The translations under genes and the position numbers were made by a program. From NCBI GenBank assembly GCA_002383665.1, contig DFZI01000014.1, forward strand, positions 9,055-18,419: a stretch of 9,365 bases of DNA, given 5' to 3'. How positions within the stretch are numbered: position 1 is the stretch's first letter; each line of letters opens with the position of its first letter. The notes beneath the pieces were generated by a model. The model saw nothing but the letters and a program-made list of their open reading frames with translations, did not search any database and was not told the origin of the DNA. This stretch comes from Dehalococcoidia bacterium UBA4060. Its GTDB lineage: Bacteria; Chloroflexota; Dehalococcoidia; GIF9; UBA5629. This document shows, piece after piece, positions 6,924-9,365 of this stretch.

Positions 6924-7208
6924 TTATTTTTTAATGGCTATCTCTTCCCCGATCAATTTATCACGGTAGCCGATAACAAACTGGCAATCCGGCCCCTGGC
7001 ATTTACCGATCTTGGCCTTAATTTCTTTGGAGAACTTTTGCTTGGGGTTTTCTTCTGCTATCTTCTTATTCCTGGCCCACCATGCGCACTTGCATGACCA
7101 ATCACGATTGACCATGATGGTCACATACTCGTTGACAAGATCGCATTTAATAGTTGTTGCGGTTACCTGCCAGCTTGCAGGTGCGATGTCTGTTTTGTTT
7201 TCAGCCAT
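6924..7208 (-). CDS. 94-residue conserved-position protein with five cysteines, unknown function
   Basis: ATG at 7206-7208 is preceded by AGGAGGG about 5 bases upstream, a strong ribosome binding site, so this is a real gene. The protein is hydrophilic, basic and without membrane segments or signal peptide. Cysteines are at 22, 39, 41, 70 and 75, forming C-K-C and C-x4-C pairs that could bind a metal such as zinc (inference); Trp37, Trp43 and Trp44 cluster around the first pair. The middle (45-66) is a Lys-rich helix-like stretch. It lies between hspR (20 bases upstream) and clpC (3 bases downstream), so it is made with the heat-shock proteins. Possible roles are a ClpC adaptor or a co-regulator of HspR, but neither is shown by the sequence, and I do not recognise the family. 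Confidence 0.82.
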   Translation of the reverse strand: MAENKTDIAPASWQVTATTIKCDLVNEYVTIMVNRDWSCKCAWWARNKKIAEENPKQKFSKEIKAKIGKCQGPDCQFVIGYRDKLIGEEIAIKK

Positions 7209-7228
7209 TATACCCTCCTGATTTTGAT

Positions 7229-7552
7229 CTATTTTTTATTTTTATCCGTGATGTTGTATTCTTTCAAGTCAGCTTCCAGATCATGTATCCTGTTCTGCAA
7301 CTCAACGATCTGCTCGCAGAGCCTGACAATAACTTCCACTCCGGCCATATTGATGCCCATGTCATCCATGAGCACTTTTATATGCCTCAGCTTTTCAATA
7401 TCCGATTCCGAGTAATAGCGTATATTCCCCTCAGAGCGATAGGGATGGACTAAGCCAAGCTTCTCGTAATACCGCAGAGTATGAATCTCACACCCCAGTA
7501 TCCGAGCGGCCACGCTTATAACATATCTTGGTTCCTCTTTCTCCCGGGGCAT
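7229..7552 (-). CDS. hspR: HspR, MerR-family heat-shock repressor
   Basis: The protein has 107 residues. A MerR-type winged helix-turn-helix (about 10-75) starts YVISVAARILGCEIHTLRYY and continues through KLGLVHPYRS and a wing with RYYSESDIEKL. The sequence GINMAGV (66-72) corresponds to the GINLAGV-type signature of HspR proteins. A C-terminal coiled coil (about 73-98, IVELQNRIHDLEADL) would mediate dimerisation. By family, HspR represses chaperone genes by binding HAIR inverted repeats, with DnaK as co-repressor in Streptomyces, and is released on heat shock. A HAIR-type site is present at 8730-8750, supporting the call. ATG at 7550-7552 is preceded by AGGTGAT at good spacing. The gene is 34 bases downstream of dnaJ, so HspR is probably induced with its targets and resets repression. 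Confidence 0.92.
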   Translation of the reverse strand: MPREKEEPRYVISVAARILGCEIHTLRYYEKLGLVHPYRSEGNIRYYSESDIEKLRHIKVLMDDMGINMAGVEVIVRLCEQIVELQNRIHDLEADLKEYNITDKNKK

Positions 7553-7586
7553 TTTATCATATCACCTCGCAAATATTACTTCAATA

Positions 7587-8597
7587 TCAGTTCGGCCTCA
7601 TAGCCCTGAACTGCTCGAAGAGCCTTCGCTCCTTCTCGCTTAAATTGACGGGTAAAACCACCGAAACCCTGGCCAGTATATCGCCTCGGGCTGTATCATT
7701 GAGTCTGGGCATGCCCTGCCTCGCTAACCTAAAGACTTTACCATTCTGTGTTTCCGGTGGTATTTTCAGAGCCAGCTTGCTCCCTTTAAGTGTCGGCACC
7801 TGTACCTCGCCCCCCAGTATCGCCGTGCTAAGGGGGACGGGTACATCCACGATCAGATCATCACCCTCACGTTTAAATAGGGGATGAGGAGCTACCTTTA
7901 TCACCAGGTACAGGTCTCCGTTAGGCCCGCCTACTCCCGGGTTGCCTTCACCCGCCACCCTGACCCTGGATCCATCTCTCACACCAGCAGGTATCTTTAC
8001 CTCCAGCCGCCTTGGTTTGACGGTTCTACCCTGACCACCGCATTGCTGGCATATGCCATTCCTGACTCTGCCCGTACCCTGACAGCTCGGACAAACAACC
8101 TCAGTCTGAAGGTCCAGCACCCGCCTGGTGCCGTTAAATGCTTCCTCCAGGCTTACCTCTACCGGGTGTTGAATATCTTCACCACGACGTGCGGCTCTGC
8201 GTGCACCCGTCCTTGTGCCAGTCGCGCCCCCGAATCCCTTGAACAAGTTCTCTAACACCTCATTGAGATCACCCATATCAGATGTTTCAAAGGTCGTAAA
8301 GGGGCTGCCTCGTCCACCATACCCGGTGTACTGCTGCCTTGCCTGCTGACGCGCACGAGCAAAAGCCTCGGCATTCTCAAAATCAGACCCATACTGGTCA
8401 TACTTCTTTCGCTTTTCCGGATCGGAGAGAACTTCGTAGGCCTCATTAACCTCCTTGAACTTGGCCTCAGCTGACTTATCGCCGGGGTTTACATCCGGAT
8501 GGTACTTGCGAGCCAGTTTACGGTAAGCTGCTTTTATATCTTTGTCAGGCGCCCCACGCGGCACGCCCAGTATGCTGTAGTAATCCTTCTCTGCCAT
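7587..8597 (-). CDS. dnaJ: DnaJ/Hsp40 co-chaperone with a single (half) zinc finger
   Basis: With the ATG at 8595-8597 the protein has 336 residues. The J domain (about 4-70) contains the HPD motif (33-35) that stimulates DnaK ATPase. A Gly/Phe/Arg-rich linker (about 88-140) follows, then substrate-binding beta domains (about 142-320) with the typical KIPAGVRDGSRVRVAGEG. Only two CxxCxGxG-type repeats are present (CPSCQGTG, Cys169/172; CQQCGGQG, Cys183/186) instead of four, so at most one zinc site can form. The protein thus lies between type I DnaJ and the finger-less CbpA type. An upstream TTG at 8613-8615 is open in frame, but it overlaps the discriminator next to the -10 box. AAGGTG before the ATG, and a predicted transcript start near 8609, favour the ATG. 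This is the first gene of the operon ending with the TM2 gene; no dnaK or grpE lies in the window. Confidence 0.92.
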   Translation of the reverse strand: MAEKDYYSILGVPRGAPDKDIKAAYRKLARKYHPDVNPGDKSAEAKFKEVNEAYEVLSDPEKRKKYDQYGSDFENAEAFARARQQARQQYTGYGGRGSPFTTFETSDMGDLNEVLENLFKGFGGATGTRTGARRAARRGEDIQHPVEVSLEEAFNGTRRVLDLQTEVVCPSCQGTGRVRNGICQQCGGQGRTVKPRRLEVKIPAGVRDGSRVRVAGEGNPGVGGPNGDLYLVIKVAPHPLFKREGDDLIVDVPVPLSTAILGGEVQVPTLKGSKLALKIPPETQNGKVFRLARQGMPRLNDTARGDILARVSVVLPVNLSEKERRLFEQFRAMRPN

Positions 8598-8615
8598 AGA
8601 TTCACCTTCGGGCAA

Positions 8616-8644
8616 ATTATACGTGCATCAATTTCATGTGTCAA
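8616..8644 (-). promoter_or_regulatory. Perfect consensus promoter of the dnaJ-hspR-clpC operon
   Basis: On the minus strand TTGACA (8639-8644) is followed by exactly 17 bases and TATAAT (8616-8621), an exact match to the housekeeping sigma-70/sigma-A consensus. The predicted transcript start is near 8609, giving a leader of only about 12 bases that is just long enough for the AAGGTG ribosome site before ATG at 8597. So strong a promoter would need repression, which fits HspR control. Confidence 0.85.
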
Positions 8645-8692
8645 TAATGCTAAATTATTTTATATACTATATAATATTATTAATAATGAGAT
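8645..8692. promoter_or_regulatory. AT-rich spacer between the two divergent -35 boxes (possible UP elements)
   Basis: Only 5 of 48 bases are G or C. The block lies immediately upstream of both the dnaJ and hsp20 -35 hexamers, where alpha-subunit UP elements act, and includes the 12-bp palindrome ATTATTAATAAT (8676-8687). It also contains TACTATATA (8665-8673), shared with the palindrome upstream of the DUF308 gene. UP function is inferred from composition and position only. Confidence 0.4.
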
Positions 8693-8721
8693 TTGACAAA
8701 TTTTGTTATACTTTGTAAAAT
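8693..8721 (+). promoter_or_regulatory. Promoter of hsp20
   Basis: TTGACA (8693-8698), a 17-bp spacer and TAAAAT (8716-8721) form a near-consensus housekeeping promoter. The predicted transcript start is near 8728, directly at the left edge of the HAIR element, so a bound repressor would block initiation. The leader is about 48 bases and ends with AGGAGG (8762-8767). Confidence 0.8.
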
Positions 8722-8729
8722 ATTAATCA

Positions 8730-8750
8730 GTTGAGTGGAAGACACTCAAC
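8730..8750. promoter_or_regulatory. HAIR element, probable HspR operator
   Basis: GTTGAGT-N7-ACTCAAC is a perfect inverted repeat with 7-bp arms and a 7-base centre (GGAAGAC). The described HAIR consensus is CTTGAGT-N7-ACTCAAG; only the outermost base pair differs, and it differs symmetrically. It overlaps the predicted hsp20 transcript start and lies about 120 bp upstream of the dnaJ start. The presence of hspR in the same locus supports it strongly. Confidence 0.88.
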
Positions 8751-8775
8751 AATAATAAAAAAGGAGGTATGAAAA

Positions 8776-9267
8776 ATGGATACGGACATTGTAAGATGGG
8801 AACCTTTCCAGGAGCTCGTAACTTTGCGACAGGCGATGGATAAGCTGTTTTCCGACAGCTTCGTCAGGATGCCCAGGAGTTTAGAGCTGGAAGAAGGCAC
8901 TGTGGCCCCGGCCGTGGATATCTATGAGGATGCGGATAAGGTAGGCATTAAGGCTTCCATGCCCGGTGTAAAACCCGAGGATATTGACATCAATATCACT
9001 GCCAACTCGGTAACGATTAAAGGCACTACCGAATCGCAGAAGGAAGTTAAGGATGAAAATTTTGTCCGCAAGGAGCGTTATTATGGCACGTTCACCCGTA
9101 CTATCGCGCTCCCTACAGGCTTAAAGGTAGACAAAGCCGAAGCGACGATGTCCAATGGCGTATTGACACTCGAAATACCCAAGGCGGAAGAGGTCAAACC
9201 CAAGACGATTAAAATCAAGGCCAAGAGCGAACCTGAAAAAATCGAGGCCAAAACAGGAAAAAGCTAA
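8776..9267 (+). CDS. Hsp20 small heat-shock protein (alpha-crystallin family)
   Basis: The protein has 163 residues. The N-terminal arm (1-43) has the usual WEPFQELVTLRQAMDKLF segment. The alpha-crystallin domain (about 44-138) runs from VDIYEDADKVGIKASMPGV to AEATMSNGVLTLEIPKAEE and includes the conserved A-x-x-x-NGVL motif (123-130). The C-terminal extension has an IxI anchor (Ile145-Lys-Ile147) that by family links dimers into larger oligomers, then a Lys/Glu-rich solubility tail. It is an ATP-independent cytoplasmic holdase keeping unfolding proteins available to DnaK/DnaJ and Clp machines. AGGAGG (8762-8767) with 8-base spacing fixes the ATG; an ATG 7 bases earlier is out of frame. It is transcribed divergently from dnaJ and probably repressed by HspR at the HAIR element. 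It is monocistronic, ending 8 bases from a convergent gene. Confidence 0.95.
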   Translation: MDTDIVRWEPFQELVTLRQAMDKLFSDSFVRMPRSLELEEGTVAPAVDIYEDADKVGIKASMPGVKPEDIDINITANSVTIKGTTESQKEVKDENFVRKERYYGTFTRTIALPTGLKVDKAEATMSNGVLTLEIPKAEEVKPKTIKIKAKSEPEKIEAKTGKS

Positions 9268-9275
9268 TATTCCCG

Positions 9276-9365
9276 CTATTCGACACCTAAAGGCCTGATA
9301 ATTTCGAAGAACCTGCTCAGTATCCAGGCGGTCGCCCCCCAGATGGTGCGGCCGCCTATCTCATA
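9276..9365 (-). CDS. NUDIX hydrolase (CoA pyrophosphatase-like), C-terminal fragment at the right edge
   Basis: The last 29 codons and TAG (9276-9278) are present; the gene continues out of the window. The fragment contains GGRTIWGATAWILSRFFEII. A Trp-Gly-x-Thr-Ala-x-Ile-Leu segment followed by a helix is typical of the C-terminus of CoA-pyrophosphatase-type NUDIX hydrolases, which cleave CoA or its derivatives to phosphopantetheine and 3',5'-ADP. The catalytic NUDIX box lies outside the window, so the subfamily and activity cannot be confirmed. The stop faces that of hsp20 with 8 bases between. Confidence 0.62.
   Translation of the reverse strand, partial: YEIGGRTIWGATAWILSRFFEIIRPLGVE

Noticed and set aside
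4630..7097. Many long plus-strand ORFs (up to 268 codons, e.g. 5575-6381, 5037-5744 and 6486-7097) opposite clpC and the 94-residue gene
   Set aside because: They lie antisense to genes with clear family motifs, have no ribosome sites worth noting, and read as Ser/Ala- or Leu/His-rich shadow translations.
8598..8615. TTG start giving dnaJ six extra codons
   Set aside because: It falls beside the -10 box, before the predicted transcript start, and lacks a ribosome site, while ATG at 8597 has AAGGTG upstream and starts the conserved J domain.
8730..8750. CIRCE operator (HrcA site)
   Set aside because: CIRCE has TTAGCACTC-N9-GAGTGCTAA. The arms and spacing here fit HAIR, and the local regulator is HspR.

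Overview
The window looks like a chromosomal segment of a mid-GC bacterium. The combination of a HspR-type repressor, a HAIR operator, a ClpC-type unfoldase and a short DnaJ would fit a Chloroflexi lineage such as Dehalococcoidia. That placement is an inference from gene content; no rRNA or marker phylogeny is available here. No insertion sequence, CRISPR array, tRNA or rRNA was seen.

Left part (1-3086). On the minus strand lie the 5' part of a SpoU/TrmH-family RNA 2'-O-methyltransferase gene (1-407, running off the edge) and a membrane-bound PAS/HD-GYP protein (639-2282), a likely cyclic-di-GMP phosphodiesterase. A 373-base stretch follows with no convincing gene. Next is a 59-codon minus-strand gene (2656-2835) with a strong Shine-Dalgarno site, its own promoter-like sequence and a nearby 9-bp inverted repeat. 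A plus-strand gene at 3087-3518 encodes a small three-repeat DUF308/HdeD-like membrane protein.

Right part (3550-9267). This is a heat-shock locus. Six minus-strand genes form a compact operon read from right to left: dnaJ (half zinc finger), hspR, a 94-residue cysteine-containing unknown protein, clpC, a VTT/DedA-like membrane protein and a TM2-domain protein. Their junctions are very tight: 34, 20 and 3 bases, then stop codon abutting start codon, then an ATGA overlap. Divergent from this operon is hsp20 (8776-9267).

The dnaJ-hsp20 intergenic region holds a perfect consensus promoter for dnaJ (TTGACA, 17 bp, TATAAT), a strong promoter for hsp20 (TTGACA, 17 bp, TAAAAT) and a HAIR-type inverted repeat (GTTGAGT-N7-ACTCAAC) just downstream of the hsp20 -10 box. 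HspR from the operon very probably represses hsp20 here. The proposed logic is that Hsp20 holds unfolding proteins, DnaJ passes them to a DnaK encoded elsewhere, and ClpC unfolds them for ClpP. The 94-residue protein and two membrane proteins are tied to the same transcript and have no established role. At the right edge, the last 29 codons of a probable NUDIX hydrolase converge on hsp20 with 8 bases between stop codons.
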